Part shown: positions 34,872 to 46,837 of the stretch, piece after piece
Layout of the letters: each line of letters begins with the position of its first letter
Numbering within the stretch: the stretch's first letter is position 1
Assembly: GCA_030386875.1 (NCBI GenBank)
Contig: CM059576.1
Coordinates: forward strand, 61,317,581-61,381,580
Reading direction: 5' to 3'
Length of the DNA stretch: 64,000 nucleotides
Origin: Morinoia aosen
Taxonomy: Eukaryota; Arthropoda; Malacostraca; Amphipoda; Talitridae
The notes under the pieces: model-generated
Databases searched by the model: none
Told to the model about the DNA's origin: nothing
Seen by the model: only the letters and a program-made list of their open reading frames with translations
Position numbers and translations under genes: made by a program

Positions 34872-35988
34872 AGTAAAACCAAGAATAAAGCCAAACAAGT
34901 TTTAAAACACCTCACTGCCAAACACTATAAACATTTAAGCCCCAGAAGTTCTTGGACAAATTCAAGCTAAAATTCGAAACACAAAAAACAGAAGCAGTAT
35001 ATAAATGCTTTTCTGACTATTCTCCCGCTAGTTTGTCCCCTTTAAATCCATGAGTAGCGTTCTGATTTGATCAACCTTTTTATGGTAAATATCACAAAAT
35101 AATAGATTATTAGTTATTGTCTCAACTTTGATCAAAGTATGAAAAGCCGTAAGCATCAGTTGCAAACTTACTTTCCATTTATCGCTGTTTCATACCTAGA
35201 ACCTTTTGATCAATCATTGCAATTTCCTGAAATTGTCGCTACCTATTAATCATATACAGTATATTTTTGCTGGTTGAGAATGCTCATAGTAAGATGCAAA
35301 TCAACATAATGAGTCCAGGACTAAAGAACAAGCCACTGGAGGACCTCAAATCGGCTGATCATTCGTGTATCCACTGAGCAGGGTCACGGTTTGTATAATT
35401 TGACACCAAAGCACATGCTCGACTTACGCTTGTCGAAACATAGAAAACACGATTTAAAGCAAAGAACGTGAGAAAGCACGACAAAATATAAGGAAATGGT
35501 GAGTAAACTTAACATAAACGTACGAGAATGCGGCAAAACGAGACATGAGGAACCATCTTACAAAATCTTCAGAACTTGACAAAAATAACAGCAAATGGAA
35601 GAAAAAAGCATTGCAATTGAAGAACAATAAAAATGACCGTAATTAGGAGTAACTGACAGAAAATAGCGCAGCAGGGAGTGAATAACGAAGATAGTTACCG
35701 ACGAAATTTTCAAACGATTATTTCCATAATCAGATCGTTTCACCCATTTTCATCAAAAAATGCTTGAACCAGATTCCATCTCGTGTAGCCGTTACTGGGA
35801 AGAAAAAGAAAAACATTCTGAGCCTCCTGCATCCTGTGTTAGCCGCTTCGCTATTGTGTTGAAGACAGGGCACAGAAATGCTAATAGATCAAACGTCAAA
35901 TCCTTCGAGATGGTGCCGAGTGCTATTTACTGAGGGTAAGCGGGGTTCGTTTTGCAAAACCGACGTGAAGATAAACCTGATGCTCGAT
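34872..35988. other. no recognised gene; left flank of BEL/Pao element
   Basis: AT-rich sequence, no coding region or repeat recognised. It ends in CATG, the target sequence of the BEL/Pao insertion. Confidence 0.55.
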
Positions 35989-35992
35989 CATG

Positions 35993-37475
35993 TGTGAAAA
36001 AACACACTCGAAATATTTAAAGTTTATTAAGCTCGGGCAATTGGAACAGAGGCGCGAGGAAACAAAACTCCTCTAGGAAGCAGTCGCCTTTTGGACCGGC
36101 TTGAGCTCCTCAATCACGCCCAAACAACGACGTAGTTAGGTCCGAGGTGGATAGGCAAGTGCAGGTCCTAAGCTGGGGTAGTACCGGGCACATGTAGCAC
36201 TGGGTCCGGGATACCTCCCGGCTTTTCAGTAGTCAAAATTCCAGCTGAGACGGAAAAGGAATGTTTCCAGGTGACAATCCCAACTGCTCGAACTTCCCGA
36301 CGCTGGAGGGACGCAACCCAGTTCGGAAAACTGCCGCCGGATTGAAGCTAGGAAAGAAAAGGACGAGATCTGAGGATTAACCGAGAAATGAAGCTCGCAA
36401 CCGCCTATGACTCTTCCTAATTTTTAAATGAACAGGATAAACTTTCAAATCGCACCTAAAACGAAACCCACCAATTTGAACTCACAAGCCAAGGAAACCT
36501 CGGCCGCATAGCCGCTTCACAAGACAAGGGATGGTTCGGCGCAAGCAGGGTTTCACTCAAAAAAAAGGTGTTCTCCGCAGGGCGTGCAATGGGGGAGCAT
36601 ACTGGCGACAAGAAACAAAGGCACTTTCGTTAGGTCATAACACTCGAAGCGAACAAGCAAATATCACCACAACCAAGATTTCATATAACAATACATCGGA
36701 TACACCAACAATTCTCACCTAGGGAATTTGTTCCCGAGTGAGGATAAGAGCCTCTATTAGAAGAGTTTATTTGAGGAAAAAAATAGGAAAATAAGTAAAA
36801 GGTAACCATTCAGAGCCGTTCTATAAAGATAAAGAAAAAGGAGGAGAATCTTTTCCGTAAGAAAATCCCACTTCCTAACGTGGATCGGGAGAACACAAGA
36901 AATCGCGAGAATCTCTTTCACGTCTAGGAACTCCCAATCTCAAGTCAATTGTTTAAGGGTGGCCAACGGCCTTTAAGAGTGGCCAACGGCCTTTAAGAGT
37001 GGCCAACGGCCTTTAAGAGTGGCCAACGGGCCTTTAAGAGTGGCCAACGGGCCTTTAAGAGTGGCCAACGGGCCTTTAAGAGTGGCCAACGGGCCTTTAA
37101 GTTCAAGTATCAAATTTTAAAGGCTCTGAATGGTATAGCAAAATAACACCCAAAAATAATAATAAATGAAACGAAAATCACAGGCACACTCAAATAAAAA
37201 GATAGCAAAAAAAGTGGTCAAGGAAGAAGGTAGAGGGACCTCCTATAGGCTCACGACACATGACGCGGCAGGGTCCCTAGAAATGCGGAAAACCGGCACA
37301 ACACTCCTTCCATGACTGGATGGAAAAATTACTTGATTATAATCAATAACAACCTACCTGAAGAAAGACAAACCAAGACAGACGTCACCTCTGTTTGCAG
37401 ACAGCACACCCAAACGAACTGACTCCAGGTACTAACCCACATGTCACTCAGAGACGCGCACCGGAATTTCCAACA
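35993..37475 (-). repeat. 3' LTR of the BEL/Pao element
   Basis: 1483 bp; on the plus strand it runs from TGTGAAAAAACACACTC to TTTCCAACA. It holds seven tandem units of about 20 bp with the core GTGGCCAACGGCCTTTAAGA (36955-37100); the last four units have an extra G. The end of the polyprotein frame lies inside this LTR. A possible AATAAA (minus) is at 36766-36771. Confidence 0.93.
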
Positions 37476-40400
37476 CACTCCCGGGGCCAGGGAGAAATCA
37501 ATTTCTTGATTTCGCAAGGCATTCAGGCACCGTTCTGCAGCCTTCCTACGAGGTCTGCCAACAGGAGTAAGAATATCGGGTACAGTAGACACAGGTTCGA
37601 CGGAGTCCAGCCTAAGTTCCAAAGGGTAGAGTAACGATACTGCGTATTCCCCTGTGGTCCTGTCGGGTCTAATGAGCTCAACAGAGCGAGTTTTGCCGTC
37701 GGCCCCGGTGAACAGTTTAGTTATGCGACCCATGGACCACATTGGTCTAGGCTTAACGGGGGACGAAATTAAGACTATATCACCAATATTAATCCGATCT
37801 TCCCATTGGGGTTCGTAACGATGCTTATCAGCCTGTCGAAGAGAAAGAAGATAATCATTATACCAAAAGTGTTTGAACTTCTCCATCGCTTCCTCCCTAA
37901 TCTGCAACGTGTCTATTAAGGCAACTCTTGAAGGGTGCAACAACTGGTCACCGTCCAGCGACCCGAAACTGAAAACAGAACTCCTACTACCTAACTTGAG
38001 GAAGGAATTAGGGGAAATCCACTCTTGGGAAAGATCGTCAGAATCTAAATAGGTCAACGGCCTGGAATTTATTGCAGTTTGAATGTCAGAGATTAAGGTA
38101 AAAAATGAAAAGTATTCAATTTTGTTCTTCCCAATTGCTTTGAACAAACAGCTTTTTACCACCCTAATTAGCCGCTCCCAACTACTTCCGAACCACGCCG
38201 AGTACAAAGGGATTCTAATGTGCTTTATTGAATTTCGGCGGAAAAAACCAGAAGAGTCCTCTGAAAAGGAAGAATTGAGTAAATCGGCTGCTTGTTTGAA
38301 AGTTGGTGCGTTGTCGCTGTAGACTGTTCTCGGGACACAAAATCTGTTGGAGAATCGGATGAAGGCAGAGAGGAATGAAGTTGTGGTCATATCGGGAAGA
38401 AGCTCAAGGTGAATTGCTCTGATGTTCAGACAGGTGAAGATCAATAGATACATTTTTCTAGTGGAATTGCCAAAATCTACATTAAAATGACCAGTGAAAT
38501 CAACCCCGACATTTAGGAAGGGTTGAATGTAATTTACCTTATCGGAAAAATAGTCTGTGGGTTTCGGATAGGTAAACGCTCTGGAGTTAAATTTGGCACA
38601 TAACGTACATTCCTTGATGACCTTTTTGATAAGGGGACGAGGCTTAGGAATCCAGTACCCCGAATTCCTCAAGCAATTCAAAGTGGAGCCAACGCCCATG
38701 TGCATGCACTTTTCGTGGCAGGCACGCACTAGTAACCATGAGAGATGGCTGGATCTGGAAATTAAAATAGGGTTAGAAACATCGAAAGAAACATGCCGGC
38801 ACCTACCAAGCCTACCTCTGCAGCGAATGACACCGTCGCTATCAAGAAATAAGCAAAGATTTCTGACAAGGGGAGGAGGATCTCTCGCGTTAGGCGTATT
38901 AAGAAAAGCAAACTCTTCAGGAAAACTAGTTTGCTGATCCCACCTCAACCAATACAGACGGCCCTTAGAATAGTTTAGCACATGATCGACTTTTCGCCGC
39001 TTCAAAAGGTCGGAAAACTGGTACAATCTAGATGTGACTCTAAACAACCTATCAGCACTTGAAAAGTTAGCCATTTCCAGGACTGGCTCCACGACCTGAT
39101 TAGTTGGAGCTGTCAACGCAGAACAAGCAACAACATCAGATGAAGCAGTAGGCAAACATCCTAACCTACTCTGTGGCCAGGGTTGCGGAGGGTCTACCAG
39201 GAACTCAGGCCCGTGTCGCCAAAAGCCTAATTTTTTCTCAAACTCGCTAATAGTTAAACCCCTAGTGAGCATATCTGCAGGATTTAGTTCTGAAGGGATG
39301 AATTTGAATTCACAATCCAAACGATGGTCATGCTTCAGCGATTCACGGAACTGCAATATGTCTTTTACCCTATTGTTAGCGAATCCATTTTTAGTTTTAA
39401 CATAACCGTTTAATAACCAAGCCAGCACTATTTGCGCATCTACAGCGAAAACGACGCTTTTTACGTTAACTCTCTTTAAGCACTTCAGCAAATTCAACAA
39501 ACACTTGAAAGCAAGAAACACACCCAGAAGCTCTAGTGTGGGGAGACTTTTTGCTTTAATAGGGGCCACCTTACTCTTGCTAAAAAGCAAATTAGAGCTT
39601 AACTGATCGCGTTCCGTAATGCAATAAATGCTGAACCCGTAACAAGTCTGAGAAGCATCCGAAAAAATAACCAACCGCACTGGCTCATCAGAGTCCAGCA
39701 CTTTTCGGCTGAACCGGAACTTACCCAAGTCATTCAAGTCTATACTCAACTTCAACCATTCACTGTTCAGATCATCTGGTAAGGAGTCGTCCCAGTTCAA
39801 GCCAGCTTTCCACATCTTCCTCATCAACACCTTACTCCTAACAGTTACCGGTCCTACCAGTCCCAGGGGATCAAATCGTTTGGCTAAATGAGACAAGACT
39901 GACCTTTTCGTCACTTTAACCGGCGGAGTAGAGTCATCAACAGACACGGCCAGGGAATCGCACTCTGTTTTATAGTCGTAACCGAGAATTTTGGCTACCT
40001 CTGCGTTCTCCGCAGCAACGCCATCTGACTCCAACCTCCCCTGGACAGCCTTGTCGTTCGATAACCAACTTCGCAATTGAAAGCCACCCTGCGACATTCT
40101 TTCGCGGCAAGATTCGTACAAGTCTATTAGTGACGAAGGATTACTACCGGTGAGAAAAAGGTTGTCAACATACATGTTGTTCAACAGGAAATTACTGCAC
40201 AAGTCTGCAGGGTAGCTAGAAACATGGTGTTTTATGACATAATTAAGGATGAAAGGGCTTGCAACGAAGCCAAACACGATGGTAGTGTACCTATATACGA
40301 CAAGCTTCTTATTCTTAATCCAAAGGATACAAAATTTATCTTTATCACTCTCCAACGAGAGCCTGATTTGAAGAAACGCTTGCTTAATGTCAGACATCAG

Positions 40401-42833
40401 AATATTATCATCATGTCTAAGCTGAATCAATAACGAAAACAAGTCTCCCATCAGATCGATTCCAGGGAAGGCAGCATCGTTCAAAGAAGGGCACCCATCT
40501 ACTCTTAAGCTACAATTTAACACAGGCCTAACCTTGGTAGTGCAAGTAGGATGTTCCTTGATTACGGCTCTGTGCGGGATGAAGACCTTCCCCTCAAAAT
40601 TACTTTCGTCACAAGGGACCTCCTCCAATATTCCATCTCTGAGCTGCTGATTGAAAACCTCATCGTACGTCTCAAAATGCCCATGTGTCTTCAATCTGTC
40701 AATCACTCTAGAAAGTACAGCACGAGCAACGATAAAGTTGTCTCTAACCAGAGAAATCTTCTCATTCCATGGGAGAACTATATGGTATTTACCATTCTTA
40801 AATTCAATCTGATCCGCAAACTTTTGAACAATTTCTTTATCGGAGGAAGCAACAGAGTCATCCTCCGAAATCCCTATGGATTCAAGGTTAAAGATTCTCT
40901 CTAAATGACCCTCTACAGCACTGCCCGGTAAGACACTACTGATAGGATCTGGGTGACAAGGCTGAGGATCAAGGACAAAATTCACGCAAGCTCTATATTC
41001 CTCACACGAACTGTGAAGGGACTTGTACAACTCAGGCACCTGCTTCTTGTCTAAAAAATGCTCGACGTTTCCCCAAGGAACGACCTTGGATCCAAGCAGG
41101 AAGGCGGTACCTCTCATGCAATCTACTAATTCAAAACTGGTGAAGCACTGAAGGATGTCCACTCCTAATATCCCTTCCAAATTAACAGTATCTGTCTCGG
41201 TAGACATCGAAGAGTCAGCCAGCTGAACATAAGACTGAAGATTTCCTACAGCCTTCCCCAAAAAACACACATCGAATGACATTTGAAAAGTTTTATCGAC
41301 AAGGACAGGCACCTGCAATTTATTGACGCCATCTAGCAAATCAATCAAAAGACTTATTTCAGCAAAAGATTTCACTCCCCTTTCAAGGAAAGAATTAACA
41401 AGGTAAGTGGAAGTTTGAGAGAGGTCGACACATTTAAGGCGGCTCAGAACCGACGCTGAGATATATGAACGCTGAGACCCGGAGTCTATAAGGAACCGAA
41501 CATTGGTTGCGTTCTTACCTTTCCCAACTGGTAAAGTTATGGTAGGAAGGATATAGACAGATTTTGTATTAGCTGAAGAATTTAAGCATATGTTAGACTG
41601 AAACTCTCTTAATTTAGCCTTTCTACACAATGCAGCCACATGAGAGCGCTCTTTGCAAAACTTGCACTCAAAATCGAGGTTGGCGTTGCACCTACCAGCC
41701 TCATGTTTAGCACTAGTGCACTTTGTGCACAGCCTAAGCTCGGTACACCTATCCACCCTACTGTTTATCGTAGGGTAAGCGCTACAATGGAGCATATTAT
41801 GGCCCAGGCTGGAACAGAATTTACAGGTCTTGCGTTCTTGGGCGGTAGTGGCAACATTAGCAAATACTCCCCTCTGCTTAGGAGGTGGGAGCCCACCTGA
41901 CTGGCTCAAAACAGAATGCTTAGGAAAAGAAGGTTTAGGCCTCTCAGTCTTTTCAGAGCGAAAAGAAGAGGTTCTGATTCTGAGAGTCTCGATCACGTCT
42001 ACGTAATTAGCAAAAATATGGGGCAACTGAGGGTAATTATTATTTAATTTACGAGCCAACTCCTGCTGAAATGGCACGGGTAATTTAGCAAAAACAACAT
42101 GGCTAACGAAGATCAAGCCAGAAGGTTCTCCAAGCACATCACAGTCGTTATTTTTTAAATCAGCTACAATACTGCGAACCTCAGAGATGAACAGCTTAGT
42201 TTCACGATAACTAGGGTCAAACCGGCATTTTAGTTCAAGTAAGGCCTTGCACAATTTATTCACAATAGCATCTTTCTTCAAGAACTCAAGTTTAAGAATG
42301 TTCAAGGCAACTTCGTAATTATTATCGTTGATGCTCAAATGCTCAATCAACTTCAAAGCGTAGCCGTTCAAATAACTCTTAAGGTACGTTAACTTTGCCG
42401 AGTCACTCAGAGATTTCCTATGGCCTACGATGTCATTAAACTGCGACAAAAATGTGGCAAACTTCAGAAAATCGTCTCCTTCGCCAGAGAACACGACGCA
42501 CTTTAGATTTGGCAACTTAACTTCCCTAAGGGAAGGAAAATTATCTTCGGGTTCATTAGGCGGGTCCGCCAGCAATTTAAGCTTGATTTCAATGTCAGAA
42601 ATATACGCACACTGAGCGTCTACCTCCTTATTTAGCGCTTCACCGTCTTTCTTTTCCTCCAGTAACTGACTGATTATACTCTCGTCATATGCCCTCACCT
42701 GGTCCAAATTGCGGCGCACCTCCTCGCAATGAGCCCGCAAAGCGGCGGAGGACCCTGCATCCTCAGCGCTGCGCAACCCCAGGGTGACCTTACGCTTGTA
42801 GACCGCTCGGCGCTGCACCAGAGAATCTGCCAT
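37329..42833 (-). CDS. BEL/Pao Gag-Pol polyprotein
   Basis: 1834 residues, one frame. Order: coiled N-terminus; Gag region of the DUF1759 type (about 95-290); three CCHC zinc knuckles (C337-C350, C369-C382, C390-C403); aspartic protease with FLIDSGSQ (D450); reverse transcriptase with motif A ILMSDIKQAF (D815) and motif C MYVDNLF (888-891); Pao-specific region with DPLGLVGP; RNase H (D1059, E1101, D1132); integrase with an HHCC zinc site (about 1363-1412) and catalytic D1445, D1507 and E1553; then a C-terminal DUF5641-like module (WSMGRITKLF). It encodes the proteins for particle assembly, reverse transcription and integration. Motif C reads YVDN where YVDD is usual. The last roughly 50 codons read into the 3' LTR. 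No internal stop or frameshift is seen. Confidence 0.96.
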   Translation of the reverse strand: MADSLVQRRAVYKRKVTLGLRSAEDAGSSAALRAHCEEVRRNLDQVRAYDESIISQLLEEKKDGEALNKEVDAQCAYISDIEIKLKLLADPPNEPEDNFPSLREVKLPNLKCVVFSGEGDDFLKFATFLSQFNDIVGHRKSLSDSAKLTYLKSYLNGYALKLIEHLSINDNNYEVALNILKLEFLKKDAIVNKLCKALLELKCRFDPSYRETKLFISEVRSIVADLKNNDCDVLGEPSGLIFVSHVVFAKLPVPFQQELARKLNNNYPQLPHIFANYVDVIETLRIRTSSFRSEKTERPKPSFPKHSVLSQSGGLPPPKQRGVFANVATTAQERKTCKFCSSLGHNMLHCSAYPTINSRVDRCTELRLCTKCTSAKHEAGRCNANLDFECKFCKERSHVAALCRKAKLREFQSNICLNSSANTKSVYILPTITLPVGKGKNATNVRFLIDSGSQRSYISASVLSRLKCVDLSQTSTYLVNSFLERGVKSFAEISLLIDLLDGVNKLQVPVLVDKTFQMSFDVCFLGKAVGNLQSYVQLADSSMSTETDTVNLEGILGVDILQCFTSFELVDCMRGTAFLLGSKVVPWGNVEHFLDKKQVPELYKSLHSSCEEYRACVNFVLDPQPCHPDPISSVLPGSAVEGHLERIFNLESIGISEDDSVASSDKEIVQKFADQIEFKNGKYHIVLPWNEKISLVRDNFIVARAVLSRVIDRLKTHGHFETYDEVFNQQLRDGILEEVPCDESNFEGKVFIPHRAVIKEHPTCTTKVRPVLNCSLRVDGCPSLNDAAFPGIDLMGDLFSLLIQLRHDDNILMSDIKQAFLQIRLSLESDKDKFCILWIKNKKLVVYRYTTIVFGFVASPFILNYVIKHHVSSYPADLCSNFLLNNMYVDNLFLTGSNPSSLIDLYESCRERMSQGGFQLRSWLSNDKAVQGRLESDGVAAENAEVAKILGYDYKTECDSLAVSVDDSTPPVKVTKRSVLSHLAKRFDPLGLVGPVTVRSKVLMRKMWKAGLNWDDSLPDDLNSEWLKLSIDLNDLGKFRFSRKVLDSDEPVRLVIFSDASQTCYGFSIYCITERDQLSSNLLFSKSKVAPIKAKSLPTLELLGVFLAFKCLLNLLKCLKRVNVKSVVFAVDAQIVLAWLLNGYVKTKNGFANNRVKDILQFRESLKHDHRLDCEFKFIPSELNPADMLTRGLTISEFEKKLGFWRHGPEFLVDPPQPWPQSRLGCLPTASSDVVACSALTAPTNQVVEPVLEMANFSSADRLFRVTSRLYQFSDLLKRRKVDHVLNYSKGRLYWLRWDQQTSFPEEFAFLNTPNARDPPPLVRNLCLFLDSDGVIRCRGRLGRCRHVSFDVSNPILISRSSHLSWLLVRACHEKCMHMGVGSTLNCLRNSGYWIPKPRPLIKKVIKECTLCAKFNSRAFTYPKPTDYFSDKVNYIQPFLNVGVDFTGHFNVDFGNSTRKMYLLIFTCLNIRAIHLELLPDMTTTSFLSAFIRFSNRFCVPRTVYSDNAPTFKQAADLLNSSFSEDSSGFFRRNSIKHIRIPLYSAWFGSSWERLIRVVKSCLFKAIGKNKIEYFSFFTLISDIQTAINSRPLTYLDSDDLSQEWISPNSFLKLGSRSSVFSFGSLDGDQLLHPSRVALIDTLQIREEAMEKFKHFWYNDYLLSLRQADKHRYEPQWEDRINIGDIVLISSPVKPRPMWSMGRITKLFTGADGKTRSVELIRPDRTTGEYAVSLLYPLELRLDSVEPVSTVPDILTPVGRPRRKAAERCLNALRNQEIDFSLAPGVCWKFRCASLSDMWVSTWSQFVWVCCLQTEVTSVLVCLSSGRLLLIIIK

Positions 42834-42949
42834 AGCTAGTCACAAGAAGCAAGTATAAGGGAACAACACGGGAAATTAGTCTCGCAGCAGTTCCTCTCCA
42901 ATCCGCACCTGTCAAGGGCAAGCACCACAAATTCCCTAGTATTAAAGTG
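42834..42949 (-). other. BEL/Pao 5' leader with presumed primer-binding site
   Basis: 116 bp between the 5' LTR and the polyprotein ATG. The primer-binding site should lie here. A TGGTGCTTGCCC about 20 bases from the LTR begins with the required TGG, but I cannot match it to a specific tRNA with confidence. Confidence 0.4.
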
Positions 42950-44452
42950 TGTGAAAAAACACACTCGAAATATTTAAAGTTTATTAAGCTCGGGCAATTG
43001 GAACAGAGGCGCGAGGAAACAAAACTCCTCTAGGAAGCAGTCGCCTTTTGGACCGGCTTGAGCTCCTCAATCACGCCCAAACAACGACGTAGTTAGGTCC
43101 GAGGTGGATAGGCAAGTGCAGGTCCTAAGCTGGGGAAGTACCGGGCACATGTAGCACTGGGTCCGGGATACCTCCCGGCTTTTCAGTAGTCAAAATTCCA
43201 GCTGAGACGGAAAAGGAATGTTTCCAGGTGACAATCCCAACTGCTCGAACTTCCCGACGCTGGAGGGACGCAACCCAGTTCGGAAAACTGCCGCCGGATT
43301 GAAGCTAGGAAAGAAAAGGACGAGATCTGAGGATTAACCGAGAAATGAAGCTCGCAACCGCCTATGACTCTTCCTAATTTTTAAATGAACAGGATAAACT
43401 TTCAAATCGCACCTAAAACGAAACCCACCAATTTGAACTCACAAGCCAAGGAAACCTCGGCCGCATAGCCGCTTCACAAGACAAGGGATGGTTCGGCGCA
43501 AGCAGGGTTTCACTCAAAAAAAAGGTGTTCTCCGCAGGGCGTGCAATGGGGGAGCATACTGGCGACAAGAAACAGAGGCACTTTCGTTAGATCACAACAC
43601 TCGAAGCGAACAAGCAAATATCACCACAACCAAGATTTCATATAGCAATACATCGGATACACCAACAATTCTCACCTAGGGAATTTGTTCCCGAGTGAGG
43701 ATAAGAGCCTCTATTAGAAGAGTTTATTTGAGGAAAAAAATAGGAAAATAAGTAAAAGGTAACCATTCAGAGCCGTTCTATAAAGATAAAGAAAAAGGAG
43801 GAGAATCTTTTCCGTAAGAAAATCCCACTTCCTAAAGTGGATCGGGAGAACACAAGAAATCGCGAGAATCTCTTTCACGTCTAGGAACTCCCAATCTCAA
43901 GTCAATTGTTTAAGGGTGGCCAACGGCCTTTAAGAGTGGCCAACGGCCTTTAAGAGTGGCCAACGGCCTTTAAGAGTGGCCAACGGCCTTTAAGAGTGGC
44001 CAACGGGCCTTTAAGAGTGGCCAACGGGCCTTTAAGAGTGGCCAACGGGCCTTTAAGAGTGGCCAACGGGCCTTTAAGTTCAAGTATCAAATTTTAAAGG
44101 CTCTGAATGGTATAGCAAAATAACACCCAAAAATAATAATAAATGAAACGAAAATCACAGGCACACTCAAATAAAAAGATAGCAAAAAAAGTGGTCAAGG
44201 AAGAAGGTAGAGGGACCTCCTATAGGCTCACGACACATGACGCGGCAGGGTCCCTAGAAATGCGGAAAACCGGCACAACAATCCTTCCATGACTGGATGG
44301 AAAAATTACTTGATTATAATCAATAACAACCTACCTGAAGAAAGACAAACCAAGACAGACGTCACCTCTGTTTGCAGACAGCACACCCAAACGAACTGAC
44401 TCCAGGTACTAACCCACATGTCACTCAGAGACGCGCACCGGAATTTCCAACA
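42950..44452 (-). repeat. 5' LTR of the BEL/Pao element
   Basis: 1503 bp, same termini as the 3' LTR. It has eight 20-bp tandem units (43915-44080) against seven in the other copy, which accounts for the length difference. Substitutions are visible for example at the GGGGAAGTA, ACAGAGGC and CTAAAGTGG positions. Confidence 0.93.
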
Positions 44453-44456
44453 CATG

Positions 44457-46265
44457 AAGCAGAAATATACAATCAAATCGCCTGTCCTGAAATAAAATAT
44501 GCTCTTGAAACTATATTACTAGCACAATCAAATATTCGTACATCCGGACAAGCATTCGTGCTTGTGAATGTTATGTGGCTGAAAATATAAAAACGTTCTC
44601 ACTCCAAGTTTTGCTAGTCATCACCCTGATGCTAAAATGTAAGCAATAGCACCAGCGCCGAACAACAATTAAAATACATTTAAGGTTGCTAAACAGCTCA
44701 AATCAACTCCCTAGAGTTATAGATGACTGAAGTGCTTCTGAGCCAAAGCAAAACAAAGCCTGCGTACACATCATCAGTTGCAGAGTATCAGTATTACACA
44801 AAATTCACACGAGAACTGAGACGAAATCGTCGGCACTCATGAAGACAGTCAAAATGAATTAAACTTTTTCTGCATCATATGGGAACGATAATTGAAAAAA
44901 ACGAAGTTATTCATAAAAGCCTTTCTTCTGAGCTGATCTATTTAGCTTTCCTTTTACCCCATTTTTGTTGTAAAATATACCGTGAACACACAACGTGAAA
45001 CTTCTTCAACTAAGGGTTAGGGTATAATAAGTGTATTGTGGTTTTTTGTTTGTACATATGATGGGTAATCAATTTCTGTTTTTTTTTAATGCTGGACGAA
45101 ACCTAATTTTAGCAACACTACTACGTCATATTTTATTACTCAGTAATTTAATTCATTTATAACCAAACTAATGCAGTACATTTACTCGAATAAAGTTTTC
45201 AATTTGCCCTTTAGTAAACCAAAAAAAGTGGTGACAGATAACCCACAAGTGCCGCTTGGATAATTGACGGTGAGGCTTTTGTTGTGTCACTATTTTACTT
45301 CCATTTTACCAAAGACAGTTACCTACCCTTTCTTCGTCTACTTATTTTCTACCCTGTTCCAACTATGTTATTGGCCTACTCTACTTTAAGCTGTGCCATT
45401 AATGTACTCTTCAAGCAGGTACCGTGCCATGAAAATAGCAATTTCATTTCATAACTTTCAAATACTAAAATTATGATAAAGATAATGAACATCTGTTCAA
45501 GAGTAACTTGTTTTCAACATGGTTAAACCCATTTCTAGTTAAACCCTTGGTTAAACTCATTTATGCTATGACTGTATCCTTCAATCTGATAATCGCTATG
45601 AGAGACTATAGGCATGACTTGGAAGAGTTGCAGGTTTTCCAGGTGTTTGCATTTCTGGCTGTAAAAGTATTAACGGAAATCAATGTAGAAACCGATGGCA
45701 CATTTCGACTGTTGATGTTGCAAGGAAACATTGTCATCGGAAAACCAGATAGCTGGAAAATGTGAAATTAATATTTGACAAAAATTTTAAGGATTGAACT
45801 AGTAAAGTCTAGTGGACCAAAAATTTAGAGAAGGAAAGAAATTATAAAGTTCATCATCATCAAAACGCTTCAAGCAACCTGCAATGGAGAAAAACAATGT
45901 TAAACAAAATTAGAAATTTGTCTGCAATAGAATACTTAGTAATTGTTTCATGCGGTGGTGATGCGGAGCATTATTCTTATAGAAGTCATGCAATGATGCT
46001 GCATTTGGTGATTCTATTTTTGATACATGCTTAGATCTTTTTATGTTTCAAATTCCTGATCTTTTCTTTTTCATTATTGTTTGAGTTCCTCCCGCAGTTC
46101 ATCTTTCATGCTAAATAACATGCGAACTTCAAAAAATGGCAATGATAATAGTGTTGCGGAACGAAAAAGGGTCGGCTTTCGCCTTACCTCTGATTTCCAC
46201 TGGAGGACTCTAAACCTCCAAATTATATAGGTACTATGATTTGATCGCCTATACGCTGGGATTCG
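44457..46265. other. no recognised gene
   Basis: AT-rich right flank of the BEL/Pao element. An 85-codon plus frame near 45508-45765 has no recognisable motif. Confidence 0.55.
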
Positions 46266-46447
46266 CAAGCATGCTTACTTGTATATATGTGTACGTATAT
46301 GGGTGTGCATGAGTGCACAATACACCTGTGTGCACTGGACTAGCAACTGGTACATAAAATATAAATACCAGACTTTTTTCTCACTCCCAACTTCTAACAC
46401 TACCGAACACATCATTTTATTTTATTTTTGTAAGGCAATCCAAAGCT
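46266..46447 (+). repeat. dispersed repeat, copy 1 of 3
   Basis: Starts with CATGCTTACTTGTATATATG and shares a layout with copies at 47168 and 47613: TGT/GTAC-rich start, ACT-containing middle and a GTA(A/C)(A/G)GCA end. This is the most diverged copy. Confidence 0.5.
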
Positions 46448-46837
46448 TAAATGTCTTGTACATAAAAAATGTGGTACCTATGTATGTTTATCAATTGCAG
46501 AAATTTTGCGCCATATTTCAAAGATAATGTGATTTTTTTTCCTAATATGACACTCTTATAGAACATTCATGTTTCTTTCTTGTTCACGTCCAAAAATGCT
46601 CTTGGTAGTCTAGTGTAGTGCACATTATCGTATCATCTCGTACGCTTTAGAGTATATTATAACAACCGCACTTGAGCCTCGCGTACTTCTGGAAATATTC
46701 TGTACTTGGGAACCGTTGTAGAACAATCGTTTTCATGTTTCTGACTAAGGTTGACTGTTTTGTGCCAATGTTTTTAGACGGAAATTTTATAGAATTCATG
46801 CCATAAGAAAAGATATTTTCTCCGATTCCCTCATCTT
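46448..46837. other. no recognised gene
   Basis: AT-rich spacer between repeat copy 1 and the LINE endonuclease fragment. Nothing identified. Confidence 0.5.

Larger units (their letters stand above)
35993..44452 (-). mobile_element. intact BEL/Pao LTR retrotransposon (8.46 kb)
   Basis: Two LTRs with TG...CA ends flank a single long minus-strand polyprotein frame. A 4-bp CATG duplication borders the element (35989-35992 and 44453-44456). The LTRs differ by about seven substitutions in some 1480 bp plus one 20-bp tandem unit, so the insertion is recent. The element is transcribed leftward: the 5' LTR is at 42950-44452 and the 3' LTR at 35993-37475. All expected BEL/Pao domains are present and in frame, so it may still be active. 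Confidence 0.95.

Noticed and set aside
36531-36722. 63-codon frame repeated at 43488-43679
   Set aside because: Lies in both LTRs of the BEL/Pao element, so duplication is explained by the LTR; no domain and no sign of selection.
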